Counted from the stretch's first letter, positions 26,233 to 36,293 are shown. The stretch: DNA of 64,000 bases from DATFTE01 sp963840665 (GCA_963840665.1 CAWIZO010000006.1:930001-994000); one strand, 5' to 3'. A program made the numbers and translations. The notes: generated by a model not told the origin, from the letters alone.

Positions 26233-28281
26233 CTACTTCTGCTGCACCGTCTGCGTCAGCGACGCTGAACTCTTGGCGATGTTCGAGCTTCCATAGTAAG
26301 TCGCTGTAATCACGGTTGAGCCCACTGTGAGCGTGGAGGTTGTGAACTTTGCCACTCCATTGCTGAGTTGAGCTGTCCCTAGCACCGTTTTCCCAGCGGT
26401 AAAGGTTACAGGTCCCGTAGGAATCACGGTCGGTGAAGTGATCGTAGCGGTAAACGTCACCGCCTGACCTTGCTTGGACGGATTCAGCGACGAAGTAATC
26501 GCTGCCGCACTCGTCGTCTGCAGGATCGATTGGTTCACGATAGGCGACGTGCTTCCCAGGTTCATTGTATCGCCGCCGTATACGGCGACTAGCGGATAGG
26601 GGTCGGCGTTGAGATTCGACTTCGTCAGGGTCGCAATTCCGCTGGCATTGAGGACTGCCGAGCCGATCGTGTAGGTGCTCCACATAAACTTCACGGTTCC
26701 CGTCGGCGTGACGGAACCGGACGAGGTAACAGTTGCCGTCCAAGTGACTTTCTGTCCGTAGAGCGACGGATTCAAGTTGGAAACAAGCGTGGAGGATGTG
26801 GTGAATTTGCCAACAGACGTGTTGTTCAGCAGCACCCCGACAGAAGTTTGCGCACAAACAGTACTGTTGTCGGCACACTGGTTTGCAACTAACAGGTCTG
26901 GCTTGCCATCGCCATTCACATCCGCGACCGCTACCCAGTTAGTCAAGAAACCGCCGGCATTGTAGGTGATCGCGGTCTGGAAGGTTCCGTTGCCATTGCC
27001 CAGGAGCACACCCACTAAGCCTTGATTAATGCAGTTGGCGGCGGCGCATTGGTCCGTTGCGATCAGGTCGGGAATACCGTCACCGTTTACGTCTGCCACT
27101 TGCACCGACGTCCCCTCTCCCCCCGCACCTGATTGGTAGGTTATTACTGGCTGGAAGGATCCGTCGCCGTTGCCCAAGAGCACACCCACGCCGCCGATCA
27201 CACCACCGCAACATTGGCTGTTCTGCGTGACGAGGTCCGGCTTGTGATCACCATTTACGTCCGTGATCACTATCGACCCTCCGAAAAATGTGCCGCCCGA
27301 GTCGTATGGCACAACCGGCTGGAGGGTTCCGTCGCCGTTGCCCAAAAACACAGCCAGTGTACCAAGCGGCTGGCACATCCCCCCCTTACACAGCCAATCG
27401 TTCGTGGCCACTGCCAAGTCTGGTTTGCCGTCGCCATTCACATCCCCAACAGCAATTGAAAAAGCATCATTGCCTCCGGTGAGATAGCTCACACCCGTTT
27501 GGAAAGTTCCGTCCCCGTTGCCGAGCAGCACGTCAACCGACCCATCGCAGTTGGGGTCGGCACAGTCGTTAGCCACCAACAGGTCTGGTTTGCCATCGCC
27601 GTTCACATCCGCGACTGCTACTGATGACGTAAACAGTCCGCCCGAGTCGTAATTCAGAGCCGGCTGAAAGGTTCCATCCCCGTTTCCAAGCAATACAGAG
27701 ACTAAAGAGTCGGCCAGACAACCGTTGTTCCCGCAGCGGTTCGCCACCACGAGATCGAGCTTGCCATCGGCATTCACGTCAACAACAGCGACGAAGAGAG
27801 GAGTCACGCCGCCCGGGCCATAGGTCACTGGCGGTTGAAAGGTTCCATCTCCCTTTCCCAGCATCACCGCGACCGAGCCGACGTTGGTAATCGAAGGCGG
27901 ACCATAGCAGCCGCCGCAGTTGACCACCACCAAATCCGGTTTACCGTCGCGGTTCACATCCGCCACGACTATCATGCTGGCCTCGAACCCGCCCGGATCG
28001 TAGGTCACTACCGGCAGAAAGGAGACGGAGCTGCCCGGGACAGAAGGGTGCAAAAAAAAACTTGCTCTGTCGCCCCAGCGGTTTTCTGCAACGGGCCCAC
28101 CGTTATGAGGGATCGACCGTAAATGCAGTGCCTCAGGAGACGCGTGGGCATTTGTCGGCAGCGAAACGATGGGTCTCTTGGACTCCTCAGAGGTTTGCGC
28201 TGAGGCGGTGAGGACGGTGAGCGTAGTGAGCGAGATGAGTACACCAGCAAGGATATTCTTGAACTTTGTCTGACTCCGCAT
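26233..28281 (-). CDS. Secreted FG-GAP/VCBS-repeat protein with Ig-like C-terminus
   Basis: The start at 28281 is set by GAGGAG six bases upstream, giving 682 residues with a signal peptide ending near TASAQ. About seven repeats follow, each with a calcium-loop core such as VADVNGDGKPDLLVAN or VGDVNGDGKPDLAVAT, and a spacer LLGNGDGTFQ. These form an integrin-type beta-propeller. Two Ig-like beta-sandwich domains close the protein (TSSLNPSKQGQAVTFTATIT, GPVTFTAGKTVLGTAQL). It is probably a surface or secreted adhesin-like protein; no enzyme motif is seen. Confidence 0.85.
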   Translation of the reverse strand: MRSQTKFKNILAGVLISLTTLTVLTASAQTSEESKRPIVSLPTNAHASPEALHLRSIPHNGGPVAENRWGDRASFFLHPSVPGSSVSFLPVVTYDPGGFEASMIVVADVNRDGKPDLVVVNCGGCYGPPSITNVGSVAVMLGKGDGTFQPPVTYGPGGVTPLFVAVVDVNADGKLDLVVANRCGNNGCLADSLVSVLLGNGDGTFQPALNYDSGGLFTSSVAVADVNGDGKPDLLVANDCADPNCDGSVDVLLGNGDGTFQTGVSYLTGGNDAFSIAVGDVNGDGKPDLAVATNDWLCKGGMCQPLGTLAVFLGNGDGTLQPVVPYDSGGTFFGGSIVITDVNGDHKPDLVTQNSQCCGGVIGGVGVLLGNGDGSFQPVITYQSGAGGEGTSVQVADVNGDGIPDLIATDQCAAANCINQGLVGVLLGNGNGTFQTAITYNAGGFLTNWVAVADVNGDGKPDLLVANQCADNSTVCAQTSVGVLLNNTSVGKFTTSSTLVSNLNPSLYGQKVTWTATVTSSGSVTPTGTVKFMWSTYTIGSAVLNASGIATLTKSNLNADPYPLVAVYGGDTMNLGSTSPIVNQSILQTTSAAAITSSLNPSKQGQAVTFTATITSPTVIPTGPVTFTAGKTVLGTAQLSNGVAKFTTSTLTVGSTVITATYYGSSNIAKSSASLTQTVQQK

Positions 28282-28295
28282 GGCAATCTCCTCTA

Positions 28296-28334
28296 AGTCC
28301 ACGAAAATATTGGCGGGCAGCGTGTTCGTGGACT
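28296..28334. promoter_or_regulatory. Inverted repeat upstream of the FG-GAP gene
   Basis: A perfect 10-base inverted repeat, AGTCCACGAA and TTCGTGGACT, spaced by 19 bases. It starts 15 bases before the FG-GAP start codon and overlaps its 5' leader. It may be an operator or leader hairpin. Confidence 0.4.
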
Positions 28335-28700
28335 TTCGCCGACTAACAGGAAGGGCCTGCTCAGTTCAGAATCGGCTTTCTGGGGGAAAGACTCTGGTGA
28401 GGCGCGAGATACGACACGACGATGCTCTCGGCCGGGATGGTTGTCAAGGAAAATGGAGATGGCGGGAGATAGGCCGGAACACCGTTTTTGGTCTTTTGTC
28501 GTTCGGTCAAAGACCCGGTCGTTAGTCTTTGGTCAAAAGCCGGGCCTGCGGCTGAACGGCTCCGCAAATGTGCTAAAGCGCGCGGTGCCGGTGGCATCCT
28601 GGATTATCTGGAGTATCATAAATGGCGAACCGATGAGGTTCTCTTGCCGGAAGTTGACCGTCTCAGGCTGTCAGCACTAGCCGTCCCCCAGGAGGTCACA
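28335..28700. other. Upstream region of the OmpA-like gene
   Basis: About 366 bases without a gene. A small hairpin (GGTCTTT with AAAGACC, about 28491-28516) is visible. Promoters for the two divergent genes should lie here, but no clear -10/-35 pair was recognised. Confidence 0.3.
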
Positions 28701-29528
28701 ATGACGAATCGCATTATCGTAACTCTGTTTTTGTCGACGGCCCTTTGCGCGTTCGCGCAGAACGCTCCGAGTTCAAATCCGCAACCTCTTGCACCGGGCA
28801 CGACGAGCAGCATGTGCAATATGGAGCCTGCTTCGACTGGGGACTTTTGGAACGGCGCGGAACCGAACCTTGCGAATCTGCTGGGGCATCCACTTACCAC
28901 CAAAAAGTACGTGCAGGGTCAGGTGCGGCCCATTCAGGATTGCCTGAACACATTGGATGATGCTGCCGCGACCAATGGCAAGATGATCAAGGACGTTGAC
29001 ACCCGCTCGCAACAGGGGATTCAGCAAGCTTCCATGAGAACCAAGGAGGCCGATCAACACGCCATCGACGCGGACAATCGCGCGCAAGCGGCGCAGCAGT
29101 CGGCCGCGCAAACTACAGCACACCTTTCGAACGTAGAACAAGTGGTTGGAAACCTTGATCAGTACAAGAGCGGTTCACAAACCGAGATTGACTTTCGCTC
29201 GGGCCAGACCGTTCTCAGCAAGAAAGCAAAAGACGCGCTCGACGAAATGGCGGCTCCGCTGAAAGACCAGCGCAATTATCTCCTCGAAGTGCGAGGTTTT
29301 TCTTCTGGCCACGGGCAAGCTGCAATGATGGCGTCCCGGCAGATGGCGGACTCAGTCGTGCGTTACCTGGTGTACACCCACAACATTCCTGTGCATCGCA
29401 TCTACGCTTTGGGAATGGGGAATCAGCCAGCAGCCGCGGACGCCGGAACAAAAGTGAAGCATACGAGCGGCGGACGAGTCGAAGTTAGCTTGCTCAAGAA
29501 TGATCTGGCGAGCGCCGAGCAACACTAA
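28701..29528 (+). CDS. OmpA-like C-terminal-domain envelope protein
   Basis: The start at ATG 28701 has GGAGG five bases upstream and gives 275 residues with a signal peptide (ends near CAFAQ). The middle is an Ala/Gln-rich helical region with possible coiled coil (ADQHAIDADNRAQAAQQSAA). The C-terminal ~110 residues fit the OmpA peptidoglycan-binding fold: IDFRSGQTVLSKKAKDALDE, YLLEVRGFSSGHG, ASRQMADSVVRYLVY and IPVHRIYALGMGNQ. It probably links the outer membrane or periplasm to the wall. No barrel domain is seen. Confidence 0.8.
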   Translation: MTNRIIVTLFLSTALCAFAQNAPSSNPQPLAPGTTSSMCNMEPASTGDFWNGAEPNLANLLGHPLTTKKYVQGQVRPIQDCLNTLDDAAATNGKMIKDVDTRSQQGIQQASMRTKEADQHAIDADNRAQAAQQSAAQTTAHLSNVEQVVGNLDQYKSGSQTEIDFRSGQTVLSKKAKDALDEMAAPLKDQRNYLLEVRGFSSGHGQAAMMASRQMADSVVRYLVYTHNIPVHRIYALGMGNQPAAADAGTKVKHTSGGRVEVSLLKNDLASAEQH

Positions 29529-29591
29529 CGAGCGAGTGGGGGCCTTGCCGATAGCCTGAATCTAATGTGCCAAGCGTGCATCTAGGTTGGC

Positions 29592-30164
29592 ATGGCAGCC
29601 TTGACACAATTCAACCTGGCCGAGACCGTCTCAGTTCTTACCCGCACTCCTTCCACCGTTGACGCGTTATTGCGTGGAATGCCCGACGTCTGGGCGCGCT
29701 CGAACGAAGGGCAAGATAGTTGGAGCGCCTACGACATCGTGGGTCACCTCATCTTTGGAGAGCGAACAGACTGGATACCGCGTGCGCGGATCCTGCTGGA
29801 GAAGGGCGAATCGCGAGCATTTGATCCCTTCGACCGCCTTGCGCAATTCAAAGAGAGCCAGGGAAAGTCGCTTGAGCAGCTCTTGGATGAATTCGCCCGC
29901 CTTCGAAAAGAAAGCCTGGCCGTGCTTGAAACGCTGAACTTACAGCCGGAAGATTTCCAGCGGCGGGGACGGCATCCCGAACTAGGTGTTGTGACGCTAT
30001 CGCAATTGCTGGCTGCCTGGGCGGTTCACGACCTCACGCACGTGCATCAACTGTCGCGGGTGATGGCCTATCAATATCGAGACGCGGTCGGACCCTGGAG
30101 CGCTTATCTTGGGGTCTTGCAGTGTGCGGGTCACAGCGGTCAGCGACTGCCCCAGGCGGGTTAA
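29592..30164 (+). CDS. DinB-superfamily protein
   Basis: A 190-residue four-helix protein of the DinB_2 (PF12867) type. The likely metal ligands are the His in DIVGHLIFGER and the two His in WAVHDLTHVHQL. DinB-like proteins include thiol transferases and stress-induced proteins; no specific reaction can be given. Two other DinB-superfamily genes lie in this window (38718 and 43582). Confidence 0.82.
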   Translation: MAALTQFNLAETVSVLTRTPSTVDALLRGMPDVWARSNEGQDSWSAYDIVGHLIFGERTDWIPRARILLEKGESRAFDPFDRLAQFKESQGKSLEQLLDEFARLRKESLAVLETLNLQPEDFQRRGRHPELGVVTLSQLLAAWAVHDLTHVHQLSRVMAYQYRDAVGPWSAYLGVLQCAGHSGQRLPQAG

Positions 30165-30306
30165 CCTGGCTCTGAACCGCGAGCAGCGCTCCGATTTGCT
30201 TGAGATGATTGATATCTTTGGTTGCACAGTTTCGTTAATGATTGCGGCTGAAGCTTGACAGTCCTGCTTTTGGCTCCATAATGATGGCACTCCCCCCGGA
30301 GGCCAA

Positions 30307-32185
30307 TTGCCTACTTCTCGTGTTTTCCGGCTGCTCGCAGTAGTGTGCGTGCTGGCTGGATTGGCACTTGCCCAAGGCGCCGACCAAATCGTTGCCAATC
30401 AAAACCGGGCGCCTGCGGGCAAACTTGAGAATGGCGTGCTCAACGTCGCGCTCGAAATTCGCAGCGGAACCTGGCATGCCGAGGCAGAAGATGGACCTCC
30501 TCTGTTCGTACAAGCGTTTGCTGAAGCCGGACATGCCGCGCAGATTCCGGGGCCGCTGCTGCGGATGCCTGAAGGCACGACCCTGCACGTCGCCGTCACC
30601 AACAAGTTGAAGTTGAAGGCGACGGTGTATGGGTTCGCGACGCGTCCGTGCGATCCGGCGGCGGGAGTGGAGATCGCTCCCGACGAGAGCCACGAATTCA
30701 CCTTTGCCGCGGGCACGCCGGGAACTTATTACTACTGGGCGCGCACGACCGATGTCCTCAAGGTCGGCGAGCGAACCTTGGTACAACCGCTTCGCGCCGA
30801 CGCGCAACTGAATGGCGCGTTCATTGTCGATCCTGCCGGTTCGGTTGTGGCCGACCGGGTCTTCGTGATCGACGCCATGTTCGTTGCGGCCGATGCCATT
30901 CACCCCAGGGTCGAAGTGCTCTCGATTAATGGCAAGATATATCCGTTCACTGAGCCGCTGGAGTATGGGGTGGGGGATCGCATCCGCTGGCGAGTGATCA
31001 ATGCCGGCGTTTCGGAACATCCTATGCATCTGCACGGTTCCTTCTATGATTTGCTCAGTGCAGGAAGTTTTGAGACTGACACATCTTATGCGTCCGGAGA
31101 TCGCCAGGCGGTGGTGACGGAGGATATGCATCCTGGGACCACGATGATGATGGAATGGTTCCCCACGCACCCCGGACGGTGGCTATTCCATTGCCACCTG
31201 CAGTTGCATATCTCGAATGGGGAACGCCTGCCGACTTTCACCGAGACCGGCGCGCCCAGCAGCCACCACGAAGATGCCATGGGCGGGATGATGGGCGCCA
31301 TGAATGACATGGCTGGATTGGTCCTGGCGATCAACGTGAAGGCTGGATCGTCAGGCGCCAGTGAGAGCGGACGCAGTCGCACCACGCAAGATCGATCTGG
31401 TGCTCGAGCCCAATGCCGCAGATGCGAAGTCACGAACATTCTCTTGCTCGGTGCGTGAAGGCAAGAAGATTGTGGCGTCGGAGGATAAGTCGGTAGGCCC
31501 GCCAATTGTAGTGACGCGCGGAGAGCCGGTGGAGATCACAGTGGTGAACCACTTAGCTGAACCTACGACCATCCATTGGCACGGGCTTGAACTCGATAGC
31601 TACTACGACGGCGTGGTCGGCGGCGGCGACGGGAATCAGGTGACGCCAGCCATTCAGCCGGGCGGAAGTTTTGTGGCGCGCTTTACTCCCAACCGCGCTG
31701 GAACTTTTATTTATCACACGCACGCGTCGGACCCGAGCCAGCTTTCTGGCGGAGTGTACGGCGGGCTCATCGTGCTCGATCCGGGGCAGACATTCGATGT
31801 CGAGCATGACCGGCTGCTCATGATTGGCGCGCGCGATAACGACTTCTCCACTTCGCGCATCACCCTGAACGGATCGGAGGCGTTCAGTCCGATCATGCTT
31901 CGGCACGGGATGAAGTATCGCTTGCGCGTAGTGAACATGGCGCCGAATCTCGGAGCGACTTTTTTGATTGGAAGCGCGGAGCATCCGACGACATGGCATG
32001 CGATTGCGAAAGACGGAGCCAACCTCCCCGCGAGGCTGGCGACGATGCAGAATGCGGCGCTGCACATCGCGTCGGGGGAAGCCTACGACTTCGAATTTCA
32101 GCCTGCAGCGGCGGGAGAGATTCCGCTGCAGATTGAGAACAATTTGACTGGGGTAAAGGTGATGGGGAAGATTGTGGTCGAGTAA
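30307..32185 (+). pseudogene. Multicopper oxidase with rearranged cupredoxin order, frameshifted near 31361
   Basis: The TTG start at 30307 has GGAGG four bases upstream, then a signal peptide. Frame one (to 31458) holds two cupredoxin-like domains: the first has lost its copper histidines (GTYYYWART where GTYWYHSH is usual) and the second has HPMHLHG and WLFHCHLQLHIS, normally the C-terminal domain of such oxidases. A second frame from 31361 to 32185 holds IHWHGLELDSYYDG and FIYHTHASDPSQ, normally the N-terminal domain. Joined, they make a ~625-residue four-domain protein whose trinuclear copper site would sit between domains 2 and 3. The overlap in two frames means a one-base insertion, or two coupled genes. 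Confidence 0.7.
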
Positions 32186-32190
32186 ACCCC

Positions 32191-32222
32191 AGTCGTCAGT
32201 CTTCGGTCTTCCGTCGTCAGCC
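32191..32222. repeat. Family D heptamer tract after the multicopper oxidase
   Basis: Four 7-base units (AGTCGTC, AGTCTTC, GGTCTTC, CGTCGTC) start five bases after the oxidase stop and fill the gap to the convergent TPR gene. Confidence 0.75.
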
Positions 32223-32231
32223 AACCCGGAC

Positions 32232-33860
32232 TTACATTCCGTTTTTTGCCACCACAGATTTCGCTCGCGCGAGTTCTGGCCGATCGGAGTTCTTTCCGTC
32301 GTCGCAATTCTTCAACAGTTGAGCGTAGTACGTGTTGGCCTTGTCTTTCTGGTTCGCCATTTCGGCGGCGTGGGCGGCTCCGGCGAGTCCGTGAAAGCGG
32401 TTGGGGTCAGTCTTCAACGCGGCCTCATATTCGGTCAACGCCTCCTGCGGACGGTTGAGGGTCATCAGCATATCGGCCAGCATCTCGCGAGCGGGAATGT
32501 CGACTTCCTGTTTTCCGACCTTATCCTGAAGATCGGCGACTTCGCGCATCTCACGCAGCGCGTCATCGTTCTTCTGCTCGGTGAAGTCGAGCCAGGCATG
32601 AACCTCGCGGCGTGAGAAGCCGGGCCCTTCAAGTACGTACGCATACTTCGACGTCTTCGTAGCTTCAACCGCGGCATCGAACTTCTTTGCGTTGGCGCGA
32701 GTGGCCTCGACATCTCCTTGTTGAGCAGTGCCGATGGTGCGCGCCCAATAAGTGATCATCTGCTGGTAGGCGGGCAGTCCAGGTGCGGGCTCGAGCGCGG
32801 CAGCATCAGACCACTGGCGCATCTCCAAGTCATATAACGCCGGGAAGTGCGCCGAGGCAAAACCGTAATACTCGAGCATCCCCATGTCGTCGCCATTCTT
32901 GGGAGCGCTGGCGATAATCTGCTTCGAGTCTTCCACAACGCGCTTGGCGGCCTCGTCCTGTCCCGTCTGCAGATAGGCGTAGATGAGAAAGTGCATGGCG
33001 TGCAGTTCGTGTCCATGCATATACATCTGGCCGGCGGGGTGGGCGAGCGCGACGGACTTCAGATTCGCGTCGATGTCTTCCTGCCAAAGTCCGAGGCGGG
33101 CGAAGATGTGGCTCGGCATGTGGACCGCGTGCGCGGAGGATGATGCGATCGAGGCGTAGCGACGCGCAGCGTCGAGTCCGAGCGGAGCCATCTGCGGAGA
33201 ATCGCAGGCGTGAATGATGTAGTGCGCAAGGCCGGGATGATCAGGTTGCTTAAGGAAAAGCGGATTGAGCACGGCCACAGCTTTCTTCGGATACTCGAGC
33301 GACTTGTCTCCCGGAGGCTCGGCAGCCAATAGTGACAGGGCGTAGAACGCTCCGGCCTCAAGATCGTCGGGGTACTGCTGGTAGACCTTAGCCATGGCGT
33401 CGGAATACGCTTTGGCGCGTTGCATGTGGTCGCGCTTGTCGTAATCGCGATAGAAGTCGGACAGCGCAGCGATGTAGGCGCGCTCCCGGTCGGTCTTGGC
33501 GCCGAGCTTCTGCGCGGTTTGCATCTCAGCCCATCCGCGCTTCAGCGATGGTTCCCCGGGACGCTCCCATATCTGGTGAAACAAGCTCATCGCGATTCCC
33601 CACTGAGCCATGGCACAACTGGGATCACTCTTGGTGATCTCGGTGAATTGATCTTCGGCTTCTTCGTATCCGAAGGAGTGCATGAGCGCGACGCCGCGCT
33701 CAAAAGGCTTTTGTGAAGCGGGCGCACAGGAGATGGGAAACGAAACGGTTCCCAGTTTCTCGGATGCGTCGTGATGATGTGCGTGCATGTCATCACTGAA
33801 CGCGAGCCCGGTGAATAGCAACAAAATAGTCAGGCAGGCGGCAGCCTTGGCTCTGATCAT
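32232..33860 (-). CDS. Secreted TPR-repeat protein
   Basis: The start at ATG 33860 follows GGGGGAGAAG and gives 542 residues with a signal peptide ending near GLAFS, then a His-rich mature end (DDMHAHHHD). Helix pairs of the TPR type run through the protein, for example FERGVALMHSFGYEEAEDQF, then PSCAMAQWGIAMSLF, and the C-terminal REMLADMLMTLNRPQEALTE. Conserved-looking HYIIHACDSPQ and HMPSHIFARLGLW give His-rich surfaces that may bind metal. Relatives occur near copper and redox genes; here the oxidase lies just across the convergent gap. Function unknown. Confidence 0.8.
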   Translation of the reverse strand: MIRAKAAACLTILLLFTGLAFSDDMHAHHHDASEKLGTVSFPISCAPASQKPFERGVALMHSFGYEEAEDQFTEITKSDPSCAMAQWGIAMSLFHQIWERPGEPSLKRGWAEMQTAQKLGAKTDRERAYIAALSDFYRDYDKRDHMQRAKAYSDAMAKVYQQYPDDLEAGAFYALSLLAAEPPGDKSLEYPKKAVAVLNPLFLKQPDHPGLAHYIIHACDSPQMAPLGLDAARRYASIASSSAHAVHMPSHIFARLGLWQEDIDANLKSVALAHPAGQMYMHGHELHAMHFLIYAYLQTGQDEAAKRVVEDSKQIIASAPKNGDDMGMLEYYGFASAHFPALYDLEMRQWSDAAALEPAPGLPAYQQMITYWARTIGTAQQGDVEATRANAKKFDAAVEATKTSKYAYVLEGPGFSRREVHAWLDFTEQKNDDALREMREVADLQDKVGKQEVDIPAREMLADMLMTLNRPQEALTEYEAALKTDPNRFHGLAGAAHAAEMANQKDKANTYYAQLLKNCDDGKNSDRPELARAKSVVAKNGM

Positions 33861-33999
33861 CTTCTCCCCCTTTATTGGCGGCATTTACTTTACACCGCTC
33901 GGAGCAGAGGTCCAAGACGATTGAGTGTGCGAAACAATACCCCGTACCCTCGCAAAGTAGGCGAAGGAACGGGGCCCCGATCTCTACCAATCTTGAGGC

Positions 34000-35223
34000 T
34001 TACGGCGGGGTGATGCGGAACAGGGTGCCACAGCCATAAGGGGCGAAGCAGTTCAGGTTGCCGCCTTCTTCGGTACCGCCGTAGAAGTTTCCGTCGCTGG
34101 CTTGAAAAAGCGATGCGGCGGGCGAGAAGCCGTCGTTGTTGTCGAAGGCATGAAGCGGGACGACCTTGCCGGTCGGCGACATTTTGTAGATGGTGCCGTA
34201 ACCCTTCGCTCCACCGATGTCGGCGGTTCCATAGAAGTTACCGTCAGTCCCCTGAATGAGACCCGCGTACGGAACAGCGCCGTCGGTACAGGTGCCGCTG
34301 CAGAAACTATGTAGCGTTTTCAATTTTCCCGCCGAGTTCATCTTGAATGCGGTGCCTGAGCTGTTGGCTCCGCCGTTGTCGGTGGTGCCATAGAAATTGC
34401 CGTCCTTGGCCTGAACCAGAAGTCCTTGCGGAATGCTGCCGTCGGCGCAGTTGGTGAGAGAACAAAAAGTGTAGAGCGTGGTCAGGGTGCCACTTGAAGT
34501 GATCTTGAAGGCGGTGCCACAGCCGTAAGGCGGACACGCCATCTTCCCGCCGAGGGCTGTCGTACCGTAGAAGTTGCCATCGCTGCCGAGAGTCAGTCCG
34601 ATGTTCGGCTGCGTGCCATCGGTACAGTTGGTCTTAGAGCAAAAGCTGTAAAGCGTGGTCAGCACGCCGCTGGAAGTGATTTTGAAAACCGTACCCTGGT
34701 TTTGCGCGCCTCCGATGACCGTGGTGCCATAGAAGTTGCCATCGCTCGCTTGCACAAGCGCCGATTGCGGCAATGCGCCATCGGGACATCCACTCGTTGC
34801 GCAAAAACTGTAGAGCGTAGTGAGCTGTCCTGTGGGAGTGATTTTGAAAATCGTGCCGGAGTTGTACGCGCCTCCGCCGTAGGTTTCGCTATAGAAGTTG
34901 CCGTCGCTTGCCGGTGTTAGCCAGCCGGGGTAGGTGCCGTCGGGGCATCCGGACTGGAGACAGAAATTGTAGATGACAGTCTCTTTGCCAGCCAATGTGA
35001 GTTTGAAGATCGTTCCGAAGTTTTGCTTTCCGCCGTATACGGTACTGCCGTAGAGGTTGCCGTCGGTGCCTTCGATGAGAGAAGAAAAAACATCTTCGCC
35101 GTTGGCCTCATTGAAAGTTACAAGCGTCTTGAAGGTCTGCGCAGGCAAGGCAGCAGTAGCCGCCAGGCAAAATAGAAGAAGAGCGCAGAGGGGGTAGGTT
35201 CGTCCTTTTTGCAGCTTAGTCAT
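34000..35223 (-). CDS. Secreted GloVer tandem-repeat protein (TIGR03803 type)
   Basis: The start at ATG 35223 has GGAG seven bases upstream and gives 407 residues with a signal peptide ending near LPAQ. Eight or so repeats of about 45 residues follow the pattern DGNFYGTT-GG-GT-FKIT-G-LTTLYSFC. Cysteines recur within repeats (CSKTNCTDG, CSLTNCADG). The family is known as choice-of-anchor tandem-repeat 'GloVer' proteins and is expected to form a secreted beta-propeller. No anchor motif is seen at the C-terminus. Function unknown. Confidence 0.88.
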   Translation of the reverse strand: MTKLQKGRTYPLCALLLFCLAATAALPAQTFKTLVTFNEANGEDVFSSLIEGTDGNLYGSTVYGGKQNFGTIFKLTLAGKETVIYNFCLQSGCPDGTYPGWLTPASDGNFYSETYGGGAYNSGTIFKITPTGQLTTLYSFCATSGCPDGALPQSALVQASDGNFYGTTVIGGAQNQGTVFKITSSGVLTTLYSFCSKTNCTDGTQPNIGLTLGSDGNFYGTTALGGKMACPPYGCGTAFKITSSGTLTTLYTFCSLTNCADGSIPQGLLVQAKDGNFYGTTDNGGANSSGTAFKMNSAGKLKTLHSFCSGTCTDGAVPYAGLIQGTDGNFYGTADIGGAKGYGTIYKMSPTGKVVPLHAFDNNDGFSPAASLFQASDGNFYGGTEEGGNLNCFAPYGCGTLFRITPP

Positions 35224-35599
35224 TCGAAGTTCTCCAGGGACCTCACTCGTAAGTTGAACTGCCCTTGTAGTTGCGGCATCAGGATTTGTAGACGAGAAAT
35301 TCCGATCGCGGGTAGCAGTGTTCCTGCACTCGAACACGTGTTGCGCGACGACACTTCTGCTCTACTTGAATGGCGATGGAGCTCCCACGCCGGCGGAAGG
35401 ACAAGAATGAACCCGCCGATTGTTCATCGGCGGGTAGACAAAATGGCGAGCGTCTCCACGGGGAAGGCTTTCAAACCGTCGGGTGCTCAGGCCGCGACGG
35501 GTGCTCGTTCCAAGAGCGGTGGAAATATATCACGGGTTGGGGGCGCGAGATTTCCACATGCGAAGATTTCTCATGCGAGCTCCGGCCAGAAGCATGTTC
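35224..35599. other. Intergenic stretch
   Basis: It contains the promoter side of the GloVer gene. Open frames here lack ribosome sites and protein-like patterns; part is simply the antisense of the broken gene that begins at 35600. Confidence 0.3.
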
Positions 35600-36287
35600 T
35601 TACTGCGTCTCATGCGAACTTGGCATCTCAGGCGGCTCAATCAGCGCCGGTTGATTCCATTTGGAATATTCCACCAGCAGGCCTCCGATTTGCAGGCGAC
35701 GCGGATAATGCGTGGACTCTTCTACACAGATGGAATGAAACGGAAGGTTCGATGCGCCGGAAAAATCCCATAAGCGACAAGAGCCGTCGCTCAATTTGAT
35801 CAGCTGGCCTTCTGCACGCGGACGGCATGTTTCATGGGTTCCAATAGGGCGAGCAATTTTTGTGATCCTGCAGAAGGCCCCGAATGACATTTATCGGGAG
35901 AGGGATCGTTTTCTGAATGCCAAGGCTGACCGGCCTCGCGCGCGTAGATCATGTTGCCAGTGGTGATGAATTCTTCCGTTATGTCTCCCGGCCCGGCGGA
36001 GGTGAGGAGCGCGTGACGATGTGCGTGTCAGAGGGGCATACGACGTCTTCTTCGGTTTGAAAAAGTTCCGCGCCCATGCGGCCAGTCGTGGTGGCATGCC
36101 ATGCGCGAGCTAACCTCACCGCATGCTCGATGCGATCAAGTTCGCCGGGTTCGTTTGCCCCTATTGCCGTGTCTTGTTTCTTCGGCTCGGAGTCGCGGCT
36201 TGACTCGGACGACGACGAGACCATCCAGAAAACAATCGCCAGAAGAAAACCCACGCCAAGTGCGATCAGATTCTTGGGAGAGAGCAT
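35600..36287 (-). pseudogene. Broken single-span periplasmic protein gene (two frameshifts)
   Basis: The gene starts at ATG 36287 with an N-terminal membrane anchor (LIALGVGFLLAIVFWMVSSS). Frame one ends at 35979 after IVTRSSPPPG. A second frame resumes at once as DITEEFITTGNMIYAREAGQ and runs to about 35822 (MKHAVRVQKAS). A third frame continues as EGQLIKLSDGSCRLWDFSG and ends at 35600 after YSKWNQPALIEPP. The three pieces together read like one acidobacterial periplasmic protein of about 225 residues with paired cysteines. At least two indels are needed. It follows the MerR gene by six bases, so the two were probably co-transcribed. Confidence 0.6.
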
Positions 36288-36293
36288 GCGGCT

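Noticed and set aside
24752..29580. Prophage or integrative element
   Set aside because: Although a tRNA gene is close, no integrase, no duplicated tRNA end and no phage structural gene is present.
31361..32185. A separate small multicopper oxidase gene
   Set aside because: It overlaps the upstream frame by 98 bases, starts at a GTG without a ribosome site and lacks a signal peptide, so a frameshifted single gene is more likely. Two coupled genes cannot be fully excluded.
35209..35799. Plus-strand open frame of 196 codons
   Set aside because: It runs antisense to a coherent but broken minus-strand gene, has no ribosome site and no protein-like pattern.
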